Positions 13,801-29,131 of a stretch of 64,000 nt of DNA are shown here, piece by piece (position 1 is the first letter of the stretch; every line of letters begins with the position of its first letter). The stretch is from Auanema rhodensis (taxonomy: Eukaryota > Nematoda > Chromadorea > Rhabditida > Rhabditidae), in contig OZ059894.1 in assembly GCA_964057225.1 (NCBI GenBank), positions 19,746,476 through 19,810,475 of the forward strand. The letters run 5' to 3'. Under the pieces are notes generated by a model. It did no database searches. It saw only the letters and a list, made by a program, of their open reading frames with translations, and was not told the DNA's origin. Position numbers and translations under genes: made by a program.

Positions 13801-14389
13801 AGATCGACGCAGCTTAAAAATCCGCATCGAATGCACTATACTACATTGAGAAACGCTTAATACAAAAATTAGTTATGATCGTTTGAAAAATGATGCATTA
13901 GTGTATGTTGAGTTTCCATGTACACTCAACATTGCTTCCAAAAACATTTTGACAAAAATTTTTTCGAAAAATTTCAAAATAATTTAGCAAAAAGTAGATG
14001 TTTTTAGATTCCTTTTTTCAAGGCAAAGACGATGGACAATGTTATTCAACGAAAAAATTAATTCTTCAGGGTGAAAATCGAGGATATAAGTGTGAACTTA
14101 TATCAGTTGAGATCTCGGTGCATTTTTAAGCTAGCGCAAATCTGATAACACAGAACGACGCAGCTTAAAAATTCGCATCGAATGCACTATACTACATTGA
14201 GAAACGCTTAATACAAAAATTAGTTATGATCGTTTGAAAAATGATGCATTAGTGTATGTTGAGTTTCCATGTACACTCAACATTGCTTCCAAAAACATTT
14301 TGAAAAAAATTTTTTCGAAAAATTTCGAAATAATTTAGCAAAGAGTAGATGTTTTTAGATTCCATTTTTCAAGGCAAAGACGATGGACA
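10880..14389. repeat. Local higher-order repeat: pentamer x2
   Basis: Units 32-36 and 37-41 repeat with a 1755-bp period. Shared rare variants include attatttcttc, acttgtatcag, gatgaacaatg followed by caacaaaa, ccatttctc, and aatttttcagg. The variant agcgaaaag with ttagatttctt occurs just before both copies (ends of units 31 and 36) but not at the end of unit 41. The true breakpoints therefore lie in the right part of a monomer, near 10.8, 12.6 and 14.3 kb. Confidence 0.88.
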
Positions 14390-15091
14390 ATGTTATTCAA
14401 CGAAAAAATTAATTCTTCAGGGTGAAAATCGAGGATATAAGTGTGAACTTATATCAGTTGATATCTCGGTGCATTTTTAAGCTAGCGCAAATCTGATAAC
14501 ACAGATCGACGCAGCTTAAAAATCCGCATCGAATGCACTATACTACATTGAGAAACGCTTAATACAAAAATTAGTTATGATCGTTTGAAAAATGATGCAT
14601 TAGTGTATGTTGAGTTTCCATGTACACTCAACATTGCTTCCAAAAACATTTTGACAAAAATTTTTTCGAAAAATTTCGAAATAATTTAGCAAAAAGTAGA
14701 TGTTTTTAGATTCCATTTTTCAAGGCAAAGACGATGGACAATGTTATTCAACGAAAAAATTAATTCTTCAGGGTGAAAATCGAGGATATAAGTGTGAACT
14801 TATATCAGTTGATATCTCGGTGCATTTTTAAGCTAGCGCAAATCTGATAACACAGAACGACGCAGCTTAAAAATCCGCATCGAATGCACTATACTACATT
14901 GAGAAACGCTTAATACAAAAATTAGTTATGATCGTTTGAAAAATGATGCATTAGTGTATGTTGAGTTTCCATGTACACTCAACATTGCTTCCAAAAACAT
15001 TTTGACAAAAATTTTTTCGAAAAATTTCAGAATAATTTAGCAAAAAGTAGATGTTTTTAGATTCCATTTTTCAAGGCAAAGACGATGGACA

Positions 15092-18000
15092 ATGTTATTC
15101 AACGAAAAAATTAATTCTTCAGGGTGAAAATCGAGGATATAAGTGTGAACTTATATCAGTTGATATCTCGGTGCATTTTCAAGCTAGCGCAAATCTGATA
15201 ACACAGATCGACGCAGCTTAAAAATCCGCATCGAATGCACTATACTACATTGAGAAACGCTTAATACAAAAATTAGTTATGATCGTTTGAAAAATGATGC
15301 GTTAGTGTATGTTGAGTTTCCATGTACACTCAACATTGCTTCCAAAAACATTTTGACAAAAATTTTTTCGAAAAATTTCGAAATAATTAAGCAAAAAGTA
15401 GATGTTTTTAGATTCCATTTTTCAAGGCAAAGACGATGGACAATGTTATTCAACGAAAAAATTAATTCTTCAGGGTGAAAATCGAGGATATAAGTGTGAA
15501 CTTATATCAGTTGATATCTCGGTGCATTTTTAAGCTAGCGCAAATCTGATAACACAGATCGACGCAGCTTAAAAATCCGCATCGAATGCACTATACTACA
15601 TTGAGAAACGCTTAATACAAAAATTAGTTATGATCGTTTGAAAAATGATGCATTAGTGTATGTTGAGTTTCCATGTACACTCAACATTGCTTCCAAAAAC
15701 ATTTTGACAAAAATTTTTTCGAAAAATTTCAAAATAATTTAGCAAAAAGTAGATGTTTTTAGATTCCTTTTTTCAAGGCAAAGACGATGGACAATGTTAT
15801 TCAACGAAAAAATTAATTCTTCAGGGTGAAAATCGAGGATATAAGTGTGAACTTATATCAGTTGAGATCTCGGTGCATTTTTAAGCTAGCGCAAATCTGA
15901 TAACACAGAACGACGCAGCTTAAAAATTCGCATCGAATGCACTATACTACATTGAGAAACGCTTAATACAAAAATTAGTTATGATCGTTTGAAAAATGAT
16001 GCATTAGTGTATGTTGAGTTTCCATGTACACTCAACATTGCTTCCAAAAACATTTTGACAAAAATTTTTTCGAAAAATTTCAAAATAATTTAGCAAAAAG
16101 TAGATGTTTTTAGATTCCTTTTTTCAAGGCAAAGACGATGGACAATGTTATTCAACGAAAAAATTAATTCTTCAGGGTGAAAATCGAGGATATAAGTGTG
16201 AACTTATATCAGTTGATATCTCGGTGCATTTTTAAGCTAGCGCAAATCTGATAACACAGAACGACGCAGCTTAAAAATTCGCATCGAATGCACTATACTA
16301 CATTGAGAAACGCTTAATACAAAAATTAGTTATGATCGTTTGAAAAATGATGCATTAGTGTATGTTGAGTTTCCATGTACACTCAACATTGCTTCCAAAA
16401 ACATTTTGACAAGAATTTTTTCGAAAAATTTCAAAATAATTTAGCAAAAAGTAGATGTTTTTAGATTCCTTTTTTCAAGGCAAAGACGATGGACAATGTT
16501 ATTCAACGAAAAAATTAATTCTTCAGGGTGAAAATCGAGGATATAAGTGTGAACTTATATCAGTTGAGATCTCGGTGCATTTTTAAGCTAGCGCAAATCT
16601 GATAACACAGAACGACGCAGCTTAAAAATTCGCATCGAATGCACTATACTACATTGAGAAACGCTTAATACAAAAATTAGTTATGATCGTTTGAAAAATG
16701 ATGCATTAGTGTATGTTGAGTTTCCATGTACACTCAACATTGCTTCCAAAAACATTTTGACAAAAATTTTTTCGAAAAATTTCAAAATAATTTAGCAAAA
16801 AGTAGATGTTTTTAGATTCCTTTTTTCAAGGCAAAGACGATGGACAATGTTATTCAACGAAAAAATTAATTCTTCAGGGTGAAAATCGAGGATATAAGTG
16901 TGAACTTATATCAGTTGATATCTCGGTGCATTTTTAAGCTAGCGCAAATCTGATAACACAGAACGACGCAGCTTAAAAATTCGCATCGAATGCACTATAC
17001 TACATTGAGAAACGCTTAATACAAAAATTAGTTATGATCGTTTGAAAAATGATGCATTAGTGTATGTTGAGTTTCCATGTACACTCAACATTGCTTCCAA
17101 AAACATTTTGACAAGAATTTTTTCGAAAAATTTCAGAATAATTTAGCAAAAAGTAGATGTTTTTAGATTCCATTTTTCAAGGCAAAGACGATGGACAATG
17201 TTATTCAACGAAAAAATTAATTCTTCAGGGTGAAAATCGAGGATATAAGTGTGAACTTATATCAGTTGAGATCTCGGTGCATTTTTAAGCTAGCGCAAAT
17301 CTGATAACACAGAACGACGCAGCTTAAAAATCCGCATCGAATGCACTATACTACATTGAGAGACGCTTAATACAAAAATTAGTTATGATCGTTTGAAAAA
17401 TGATGCATTAGTGTATGTTGAGTTTCCATGTACACTCAACATTGCTTCCAAAAACATTTTGACAAAAATTTTTTCGAAAAATTTCAGAATAATTTAGCAA
17501 AAAATAGATGTTTTTAGATTCCATTTTTCAAGGCAAAGACGATGGACAATGTTATTCAACGAAAAAATTAATTCTTCAGGGTGAAAATCGAGGATATAAG
17601 TGTGAACTTATATCAGTTGATATCTCGGTGCATTTTCAAGCTAGCGCAAATCTGATAACACAGATCGACGCAGCTTAAAAATCCGCATCGAATGCACTAT
17701 ACTACATTGAGAAACGCTTAATACAAAAATTAGTTATGATCGTTTGAAAAATGATGCGTTAGTGTATGTTGAGTTTCCATGTACACTCAACATTGCTTCC
17801 AAAAACATTTTGACAAAAATTTTTTCGAAAAATTTCGAAATAATTAAGCAAAAAGTAGATGTTTTTAGATTCCATTTTTCAAGGCAAAGACGATGGACAA
17901 TGTTATTCAACGAAAAAATTAATTCTTCAGGGTGAAAATCGAGGATATAAGTGTGAACTTATATCAGTTGATATCTCGGTGCATTTTTAAGCTAGCGCAA

Positions 18001-21000
18001 ATCTGATAACACAGATCGACGCAGCTTAAAAATCCGCATCGAATGCACTATACTACATTGAGAAACGCTTAATACAAAAATTAGTTATGATCGTTTGAAA
18101 AATGATGCATTAGTGTATGTTGAGTTTCCATGTACACTCAACATTGCTTCCAAAAACATTTTGACAAAAATTTTTTCGAAAAATTTCAAAATAATTTAGC
18201 AAAAAGTAGATGTTTTTAGATTCCTTTTTTCAAGGCAAAGACGATGGACAATGTTATTCAACGAAAAAATTAATTCTTCAGGGTGAAAATCGAGGATATA
18301 AGTGTGAACTTATATCAGTTGAGATCTCGGTGCATTTTTAAGCTAGCGCAAATCTGATAACACAGAACGACGCAGCTTAAAAATTCGCATCGAATGCACT
18401 ATACTACATTGAGAAACGCTTAATACAAAAATTAGTTATGATCGTTTGAAAAATGATGCATTAGTGTATGTTGAGTTTCCATGTACACTCAACATTGCTT
18501 CCAAAAACATTTTGACAAAAATTTTTTCGAAAAATTTCAAAATAATTTAGCAAAAAGTAGATGTTTTTAGATTCCTTTTTTCAAGGCAAAGACGATGGAC
18601 AATGTTATTCAACGAAAAAATTAATTCTTCAGGGTGAAAATCGAGGATATAAGTGTGAACTTATATCAGTTGATATCTCGGTGCATTTTTAAGCTAGCGC
18701 AAATCTGATAACACAGAACGACGCAGCTTAAAAATTCGCATCGAATGCACTATACTACATTGAGAAACGCTTAATACAAAAATTAGTTATGATCGTTTGA
18801 AAAATGATGCATTAGTGTATGTTGAGTTTCCATGTACACTCAACATTGCTTCCAAAAACATTTTGACAAGAATTTTTTCGAAAAATTTCAGAATAATTTA
18901 GCAAAAAGTAGATGTTTTTAGATTCCATTTTTCAAGGCAAAGACGATGGACAATGTTATTCAACGAAAAAATTAATTCTTCAGGGTGAAAATCGAGGATA
19001 TAAGTGTGAACTTATATCAGTTGAGATCTCGGTGCATTTTTAAGCTAGCGCAAATCTGATAACACAGAACGACGCAGCTTAAAAATCCGCATCGAATGCA
19101 CTATACTACATTGAGAAACGCTTAATACAAAAATTAGTTATGATCGTTTGAAAAATGATGCATTAGTGTATGTTGAGTTTCCATGTACACTCAACATTGC
19201 TTCCAAAAACATTTTGACAAAAATTTTTTCGAAAAATTTCAGAATAATTTAGCAAAAAGTAGATGTTTTTAGATTCCATTTTTCAAGGCAAAGACGATGG
19301 ACAATGTTATTCAACGAAAAAATTAATTCTTCAGGGTGAAAATCGAGGATATAAGTGTGAACTTATATCAGTTGAGATCTCGGTGCATTTTTAAGCTAGC
19401 GCAAATCTGATAACACAGAACGACGCAGCTTAAAAATCCGCATCGAATGCACTATACTACATTGAGAAACGCTTAATACAAAAATTAGTTATGATCGTTT
19501 GAAAAATGATGCATTAGTGTATGTTGAGTTTCCATGTACACTCAACATTGCTTCCAAAAACATTTTGACAAAAATTTTTTCGAAAAATTTCAGAATAATT
19601 TAGCAAAAAGTAGATGTTTTTAGATTCCATTTTTCAAGGCAAAGACGATGGACAATGTTATTCAACGAAAAAATTAATTCTTCAGGGTGAAAATCGAGGA
19701 TATAAGTGTGAACTTATATCAGTTGATATCTCGGTGCATTTTTAAGCTAGCGCAAATCTGATAAGACAGATCAACGCAGCTTATAAATCCGCATCGAATG
19801 CACTATACTACATTGAGAAACGCTTAATACAAAAATTAGTTATGATCGTTTGAAAAATGATGCATTAGTGTATGTTGAGTTTTCATGTACACTCAACATT
19901 GCTTCCAAAAACATTTTGACAAAAATTTTTTCGAGAAATTTCAAAATAATTTAGCAAAAAGTAGATGTTTTTAGATTCCATTTTTCAAGGCAAAGACGAT
20001 GGACAATGTTATTCAACGAAAAAATTAATTCTTCAGGGTGAAAATCGAGGATATAAGTGTGAACTTATATCAGTTGATATCTCGGTGCATTTTTAAGCTA
20101 GCGCAAATCTGATAACACAGAACGACGCAGCTTAAAAATCCGCATCGAATGCACTATACTACATTGAGAAACGCTTAATACAAAAATTAGTTATGATCGT
20201 TTGAAAAATGATGCATTAGTGTATGTTGAGTTTCCATGTACACTCAACATTGCTTCCAAAAACATTTTGACAAAAATTTTTTCGAAAAATTTCAGAATAA
20301 TTTAGCAAAAAGTAGATGTTTTTAGATTCCATTTTTCAAGGCAAAGACGATGGACAATGTTATTCAACGAAAAAATTAATTCTTCAGGGTGAAAATCGAG
20401 GATATAAGTGTGAACTTATATCAGTTGATATCTCGGTGCATTTTCAAGCTAGCGCAAATCTGATAACACAGATCAACGCAGCTTAAAAATCCGCATCGAA
20501 TGCACTATACTACATTGAGAAACGCTTAATACAAAAATTAGTTATGATCGTTTGAAAAATGATGCATTAGTGTATGTTGAGTTTTCATGTACACTCAACA
20601 TTGCTTCCAAAAACATTTTGACAAAAATTTTTTCGAGAAATTTCAAAATAATTTAGCAAAAAGTAGATGTTTTTAGATTCCATTTTTCAAGGCAAAGACG
20701 ATGGACAATGTTATTCAACGAAAAAATTAATTCTTCAGGGTGAAAATCGAGGATATAAGTGTGAACTTATATCAGTTGATATCTCGGTGCATTTTTAAGC
20801 TAGCGCAAATCTGATAACACAGAACGACGCAGCTTAAAAATCCGCATCGAATGCACTATACTACATTGAGAAACGCTTAATACAAAAATTAGTTATGATC
20901 GTTTGAAAAATGATGCATTAGTGTATGTTGAGTTTCCATGTACACTCAACATTGCTTCCAAAAACATTTTGACAAAAATTTTTTCGAAAAATTTCAGAAT

Positions 21001-23164
21001 AATTTAGCAAAAAGTAGATGTTTTTAGATTCCATTTTTCAAGGCAAAGACGATGGACAATGTTATTCAACGAAAAAATTAATTCTTCAGGGTGAAAATCG
21101 AGGATATAAGTGTGAACTTATATCAGTTGATATCTCGGTGCATTTTCAAGCTAGCGCAAATCTGATAACACAGATCGACGCAGCTTAAAAATCCGCATCG
21201 AATGCACTATACTACATTGAGAAACGCTTAATACAAAAATTAGTTATGATCGTTTGAAAAATGATGCGTTAGTGTATGTTGAGTTTCCATGTACACTCAA
21301 CATTGCTTCCAAAAACATTTTGACAAAAATTTTTTCGAAAAATTTCGAAATAATTAAGCAAAAAGTAGATGTTTTTAGATTCCATTTTTCAAGGCAAAGA
21401 CGATGGACAATGTTATTCAACGAAAAAATTAATTCTTCAGGGTGAAAATCGAGGATATAAGTGTGAACTTATATCAGTTGATATCTCGGTGCATTTTTAA
21501 GCTAGCGCAAATCTGATAACACAGATCGACGCAGCTTAAAAATCCGCATCGAATGCACTATACTACATTGAGAAACGTTTAATACAAAAATTAGTTATGA
21601 TCGTTTGAAAAATGATGCATTAGTGTATGTTGAGTTTCCATGTACACTCAACATTGCTTCCAAAAACATTTTGACAAAAATTTTTTCGAAAAATTTCAAA
21701 ATAATTTAGCAAAAAGTAGATGTTTTTAGATTCCTTTTTTCAAGGCAAAGACGATGGACAATGTTATTCAACGAAAAAATTAATTCTTCAGGGTGAAAAT
21801 CGAGGATATAAGTGTTAACTTATATCAGTTGAGATCTCGGTGCATTTTTAAGCTAGCGCAAATCTGATAACACAGAACGACGCAGCTTAAAAATTCGCAT
21901 CGAATGCACTATACTACATTGAGAAACGCTTAATACAAAAATTAGTTATGATCGTTTGAAAAATGATGCATTAGTGTATGTTGAGTTTCCATGTACACTC
22001 AACATTGCTTCCAAAAACATTTTGACAAAAATTTTTTCGAAAAATTTCAAAATAATTTAGCAAAAAGTAGATGTTTTTAGATTCCTTTTTTCAAGGCAAA
22101 GACGATGGACAATGTTATTCAACGAAAAAATTAATTCTTCAGGGTGAAAATCGAGGATATAAGTGTGAACTTATATCAGTTGATATCTCGGTGCATTTTT
22201 AAGCTAGCGCAAATCTGATAACACAGAACGACGCAGCTTAAAAATTCGCATCGAATGCACTATACTACATTGAGAAACGCTTAATACAAAAATTAGTTAT
22301 GATCGTTTGAAAAATGATGCATTAGTGTATGTTGAGTTTCCATGTACACTCAACATTGCTTCCAAAAACATTTTGACAAGAATTTTTTCGAAAAATTTCA
22401 GAATAATTTAGCAAAAAGTAGATGTTTTTAGATTCCATTTTTCAAGGCAAAGACGATGGACAATGTTATTCAACGAAAAAATTAATTCTTCAGGGTGAAA
22501 ATCGAGGATATAAGTGTGAACTTATATCAGTTGAGATCTCGGTGCATTTTTAAGCTAGCGCAAATCTGATAACACAGAACGACGCAGCTTAAAAATCCGC
22601 ATCGAATGCACTATACTACATTGAGAAACGCTTAATACAAAAATTAGTTATGATCGTTTGAAAAATGATGCATTAGTGTATGTTGAGTTTCCATGTACAC
22701 TCAACATTGCTTCCAAAAACATTTTGACAAAAATTTTTTCGAAAAATTTCAGAATAATTTAGCAAAAAGTAGATGTTTTTAGATTCCATTTTTCAAGGCA
22801 AAGACGATGGACAATGTAATTCAACGAAAAAATTAATTCTTCAGGGTGAAAATCGAGGATATAAGTGTGAACTTATATCAGTTGAGATCTCGGTGCATTT
22901 TTCAGCTAGCGCAAATCTGATAACACAGAACGACGCAGCTTAAAAATCCGCATCGAATGCACTATACTACATTGAGAAACGCTTAATACAAAAATTAGTT
23001 ATGATCGTTTGAAAAATGATGCATTAGTGTATGTTGAGTTTCCATGTACACTCAACATTGCTTCCAAAAACATTTTGACAAAAATTTTTTCGAAAAATTT
23101 CAGAATAATTTAGCAAAAAGTAGATGTTTTTAGATTCCATTTTTCAAGGCAAAGACGATGGACA
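15092..23164. repeat. Higher-order relation at 7 and 10 monomers (T298A marker units)
   Basis: Three units (starting at 15092, 17549, 21059) carry aattaagc where all others read aatttagc, together with cattttcaag and gatgcgttag. They are 2457 bp (7 units) and 3510 bp (10 units) apart. Units 51-56 (17549-19654) match units 61-66 (21059-23164) in variant order, including gacaagaatt in the fourth unit, so most of this region is a 10-unit duplication. The change removes a TAG stop and opens a spurious 63-codon frame; see the rejected items. Confidence 0.82.
19655..21058. repeat. Local higher-order repeat: dimer x2
   Basis: Units 57-58 and 59-60 repeat with a 702-bp period. Units 57 and 59 share gatcaacg, gttttcatg and ttttcgagaaat, which occur together only here. 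Unit 57 also has aagacag and cttataaatc, changes not shared by unit 59. Confidence 0.85.
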
Positions 23165-24217
23165 ATGTTATTCAACGAAAAAATTAATTCTTCAGGGTGA
23201 AAATCGAGGATATAAGTGTGAACTTATATCAGTTGATATCTCGGTGCATTTTTAAGCTAGCGCAAATCTGATAACACAGATCGACGCAGCTTATAAATCC
23301 GCATCGAATGCACTATACTACATTGAGAAACGCTTAATACAAAAATTAGTTATGATCGTTTGAAAAATGATGCGTTAGTGTATGTTGAGTTTCCATGTAC
23401 ACTCAACATTGCTTCCAAAAACATTTTGACAAAAATTTTTTCGAAAAATTTCGAAAAAATTTAGCAAAAAGTAGATGTTTTTAGATTCCATTTTTCAAGG
23501 CAAAGACGATGGACAATGTTATTCAACGAAAAAATTAATTTTTCAGGGTGAAAATCGAGGATATAAGTGTGAACTTATATCAGTTGATATCTCGGTGCAT
23601 TTTTAAGCTAGCGCAAATCTGATAACACAGATCGACGCAGCTTAAAAATCCGCATCGAATGCACTATACTACATTGAGAAACGCTTAATACAAAAATTAG
23701 TTATGATCGTTTGAAAAATGATGCATTAGTGTATGTTGAGTTTCCATGTACACTCAACATTGCTTCCAAAAACATTTTGACAAAAATTTTTTCGAAAAAT
23801 TTCAAAATAATTTAGCAAAAAGTAGATGTTTTTAGATTCCTTTTTTCAAGGCAAAGACGATGGACAATGTTATTCAACGAAAAAATTAATTCTTCAGGGT
23901 GAAAATCGAGGATATAAGTGTGAACTTATATCAGTTGATATCTCGGTGCATTTTTAAGCTAGCGCAAATCTGATAACACAGATCGACGCAACTTAAAAAT
24001 CCGCATCGAATGCACTATACTACATTGAGAAACGCTTAATACAAAAATTAGTTATGATCGTTTGAAAAATGATGCATTAGTGTATGTTGAGTTTCCATGT
24101 ACACTCAACATTGCTTCCAAAAACATTTTGACAAAAATTTTTTCGAAAAATTTCAAAATAATTTAGCAAAAAGTAGATGTTTTTAGATTCCTTTTTTCAA
24201 GGCAAAGACGATGGACA

Positions 24218-24919
24218 ATGTTATTCAACGAAAAAATTAATTCTTCAGGGTGAAAATCGAGGATATAAGTGTGAACTTATATCAGTTGAGATCTCGGTGC
24301 ATTTTTAAGCTAGCGCAAATCTGATAACACAGAACGACGCAGCTTAAAAATTCGCATCGAATGCACTATACTACATTGAGAAACGCTTAATACAAAAATT
24401 AGTTATGATCGTTTGAAAAATGATGCATTAGTGTATGTTGAGTTTCCATGTACACTCAACATTGCTTCCAAAAACATTTTGAAAAAAATTTTTTCGAAAA
24501 ATTTCGAAATAATTTAGCAAAGAGTAGATGTTTTTAGATTCCATTTTTCAAGGCAAAGACGATGGACAATGTTATTCAACGAAAAAATTAATTCTTCAGG
24601 GTGAAAATCGAGGATATAAGTGTGAACTTATATCAGTTGAGATCTCGGTGCATTTTTAAGCTAGCGCAAATCTGATAACACAGAACGACGCAGCTTAAAA
24701 ATTCGCATCGAATGCACTATACTACATTGAGAAACGCTTAATACAAAAATTAGTTATGATCGTTTGAAAAATGATGCATTAGTGTATGTTGAGTTTCCAT
24801 GTACACTCAACATTGCTTCCAAAAACATTTTGAAAAAAATTTTTTCGAAAAATTTCGAAATAATTTAGCAAAGAGTAGATGTTTTTAGATTCCATTTTTC
24901 AAGGCAAAGACGATGGACA
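24218..24919. repeat. Two adjacent monomers that look identical
   Basis: Units 70 and 71 both carry gagatctc, ttttgaaaaaaatt and gcaaagagtag, and I see no difference between them. The same variant combination occurs in unit 41 (14039). This is the smallest and apparently most recent duplication step visible in the array. Confidence 0.85.
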
Positions 24920-25621
24920 ATGTTATTCAACGAAAAAATTAATTCTTCAGGGTGAAAATCGAGGATATAAGTGTGAACTTATATCAGTTGATATCTCGGT
25001 GCATTTTTAAGCTAGCGCAAATCTGATAACACAGATCGACGCAGCTTAAAAATCCGCATCGAATGCACTATACTACATTGAGAAACGCTTAATACAAAAA
25101 TTAGTTATGATCGTTTGAAAAATGATGCATTAGTGTATGTTGAGTTTCCATGTACACTCAACATTGCTTCCAAAAACATTTTGACAAAAATTTTTTCGAA
25201 AAATTTCGAAATAATTTAGCAAAAAGTAGATGTTTTTAGATTCCTTTTTTCAAGGCAAAGACGATGGACAATGTTATTCAACGAAAAAATTAATTCTTCA
25301 GGGTGAAAATCGAGGATATAAGTGTGAACTTATATCAGTTGATATCTCGGTGCATTTTTAAGCTAGCGCAAATCTGATAACACAGAACGACGCAGCTTAA
25401 AAATCCGCATCGAATGCACTATACTACATTGAGAAACGCTTAATACAAAAATTAGTTATGATCGTTTGAAAAATGATGCATTAGTGTATGTTGAGTTTCC
25501 ATGTACACTCAACATTGCTTCCAAAAACATTTTGACAAAAATTTTTTCGAAAAATTTCAGGATAATTTAGCAAAAAGTAGATGTTTTTAGATTCCATTTT
25601 TCAAGGCAAAGACGATGGACA

Positions 25622-28600
25622 ATGTTATTCAACGAAAAAATTAATTCTTCAGGGTGAAAATCGAGGATATAAGTGTGAACTTATATCAGTTGAGATCTCG
25701 GTGCATTTTTAAGCTAGCGCAAATCTGATAACACAGAACGACGCAGCTTAAAAATTCGCATCGAATGCACTATACTACATTGAGAAACGCTTAATACAAA
25801 AATTAGTTATGATCGTTTGAAAAATGATGCATTAGTGTATGTTGAGTTTCCATGTACACTCAACATTGCTTCCAAAAACATTTTGACAAAAATTTTTTCG
25901 AAAAATTTCAAAATAATTTAGCAAAAAGTAGATGTTTTTAGATTCCATTTTTCAAGGCAAAGACGATGGACAATGTTATTCAACGAAAAAATTAATTCTT
26001 CAGGGTGAAAATCGAGGATATAAGTGTGAACTTATATCAGTTGATATCTCGGTGCATTTTTAAGCTAGCGCAAATCTGATAACACAGAACGACGCAGCTT
26101 AAAAATCCGCATCGAATGCACTATACTACATTGAGAAACGCTTAATACAAAAATTAGTTATGATCGTTTGAAAAATGATGCATTAGTGTATGTTGAGTTT
26201 CCATGTACACTCAACATTGCTTCCAAAAACATTTTGACAAAAATTTTTTCGAAAAATTTCAGAATAATTTAGCAAAAAGTAGATGTTTTTAGATTCCATT
26301 TTTCAAGGCAAAGACGATGGACAATGTTATTCAACGAAAAAATTAATTCTTCAGGGTGAAAATCGAGGATATAAGTGTGAACTTATATCAGTTGAGATCT
26401 CGGTGCATTTTTAAGCTAGCGCAAATCTGATAACACAGAACGACGCAGCTTAAAAATTCGCATCGAATGCACTATACTACATTGAGAAACGCTTAATACA
26501 AAAATTAGTTATGATCGTTTGAAAAATGATGCATTAGTGTATGTTGAGTTTCCATGTACACTCAACATTGCTTCCAAAAACATTTTGACAAAAATTTTTT
26601 CAAAAAATTTCAGAATAATTTAGCAAAAAGTAGATGTTTTTAGATTCCATTTTTCAAGGCAAAGACGATGGACAATGTTATTCAACGAAAAAATTAATTC
26701 TTCAGGGTGAAAATCGAGGATATAAGTGTGAACTTATATCAGTTGAGATCTCGGTGCATTTTTAAGCTAGCGCAAATCTGATAACACAGAACGACGCAGC
26801 TTAAAAATCCGCATCGAATGCACTATACTACATTGAGAAACGCTTAATACAAAAATTAGTTATGATCGTTTGAAAAATGATGCATTAGTGTATGTTGAGT
26901 TTCCATGTACACTCAACATTGCTTCCAAAAACATTTTGACAAAAATTTTTTCGAAAAATTTCAGAATAATTTAGCAAAAAGTAGATGTTTTTAGATTCCT
27001 TTTTTCAAGGCAAAGACGATGGACAATGTTATTCAACGAAAAAATTAATTCTTCAGGGTGAAAATCGAGGATATAAGTGTGAACTTATATCAGTTGATAT
27101 CTCGGTGCATTTTTAAGCTAGCGCAAATCTGATAACACAGAACGACGCAGCTTAAAAATCCGCATCGAATGTACTATACTACATTGAGAAACGCTTAATA
27201 CAAAAATTAGTTATGATCGTTTGAAAAATGATGCATTAGTGTATGTTGAGTTTCCATGTACACTCAACATTGCTTCCAAAAACATTTTGACAAAAATTTT
27301 TTCGAAAAATTTCAGAATAATTTAGCAAAAAGTAGATGTTTTTAGATTCCATTTTTCAAGGCAAAGACGATGGACAATGTTATTCAACGAAAAAATTAAT
27401 TCTTCAGGGTGAAAATCGAGGATATAAGTGTGAACTTATATCAGTTGAGATCTCGGTGCATTTTTAAGCTAGCGCAAATCTGATAACACAGAACGACGCA
27501 GCTTAAAAATTCGCATCGAATGCACTATACTACATTGAGAAACGCTTAATACAAAAATTAGTTATGATCGTTTGAAAAATGATGCATTAGTGTATGTTGA
27601 GTTTCCATGTACACTCAACATTGCTTCCAAAAACATTTTGACAAAAATTTTTTCGAAAAATTTCAAAATAATTTAGCAAAAAGTAGATGTTTTTAGATTC
27701 CATTTTTCAAGGCAAAGACGATGGACAATGTTATTCAACGAAAAAATTAATTCTTCAGGGTGAAAATCGAGGATATAAGTGTGAACTTATATCAGTTGAT
27801 ATCTCGGTGCATTTTTAAGCTAGCGCAAATCTGATAACACAGAACGACGCAGCTTAAAAATCCGCATCGAATGCACTATACTACATTGAGAAACGCTTAA
27901 TACAAAAATTAGTTATGATCGTTTGAAAAATGATGCATTAGTGTATGTTGAGTTTCCATGTACACTCAACATTGCTTCCAAAAACATTTTGACAAAAATT
28001 TTTTCGAAAAATTTCAGAATAATTTAGCAAAAAGTAGATGTTTTTAGATTCCATTTTTCAAGGCAAAGACGATGGACAATGTTATTCAACGAAAAAATTA
28101 ATTCTTCAGGGTGAAAATCGAGGATATAAGTGTGAACTTATATCAGTTGAGATCTCGGTGCATTTTTAAGCTAGCGCAAATCTGATAACACAGAACGACG
28201 CAGCTTAAAAATTCGCATCGAATGCACTATACTACATTGAGAAACGCTTAATACAAAAATTAGTTATGATCGTTTGAAAAATGATGCATTAGTGTATGTT
28301 GAGTTTCCATGTACACTCAACATTGCTTCCAAAAACATTTTGACAAAAATTTTTTCAAAAAATTTCAGAATAATTTAGCAAAAAGTAGATGTTTTTAGAT
28401 TCCATTTTTCAAGGCAAAGACGATGGACAATGTTATTCAACGAAAAAATTAATTCTTCAGGGTGAAAATCGAGGATATAAGTGTGAACTTATATCAGTTG
28501 AGATCTCGGTGCATTTTTAAGCTAGCGCAAATCTGATAACACAGAACGACGCAGCTTAAAAATCCGCATCGAATGCACTATACTACATTGAGAAACGCTT

Positions 28601-29131
28601 AATACAAAAATTAGTTATGATCGTTTGAAAAATGATGCATTAGTGTATGTTGAGTTTCCATGTACACTCAACATTGCTTCCAAAAACATTTTGACAAAAA
28701 TTTTTTCGAAAAATTTCAGAATAATTTAGCAAAAAGTAGATGTTTTTAGATTCCTTTTTTCAAGGCAAAGACGATGGACAATGTTATTCAACGAAAAAAT
28801 TAATTCTTCAGGGTGAAAATCGAGGATATAAGTGTGAACTTATATCAGTTGATATCTCGGTGCATTTTTAAGCTAGCGCAAATCTGATAACACAGAACGA
28901 CGCAGCTTAAAAATCCGCATCGAATGTACTATACTACATTGAGAAACGCTTAATACAAAAATTAGTTATGATCGTTTGAAAAATGATGCATTAGTGTATG
29001 TTGAGTTTCCATGTACACTCAACATTGCTTCCAAAAACATTTTGACAAAAATTTTTTCGAAAAATTTCAGAATAATTTAGCAAAAAGTAGATGTTTTTAG
29101 ATTCCATTTTTCAAGGCAAAGACGATGGACA
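25622..29131. repeat. Local higher-order repeat: pentamer x2 (25.6-29.1 kb)
   Basis: Units 74-78 (25622-27376) and 79-83 (27377-29131) share the same order of variants with a 1755-bp period. The markers are ttttttcaaaaaat in the third unit and gaatgtacta in the fifth unit of each copy. I found no difference between the two copies at the sites checked. Confidence 0.9.

Noticed and set aside
15287-15478. 63-codon open frame, identical at 15287, 17744 and 21254
   Set aside because: It begins with TTG, has no in-frame ATG until near its end, and exists only because one base change (monomer 298, TAG to AAG) removes a stop present in the other monomers. The three copies are duplicates of one satellite unit at 7- and 10-monomer spacing, so identity does not indicate selection on a protein.
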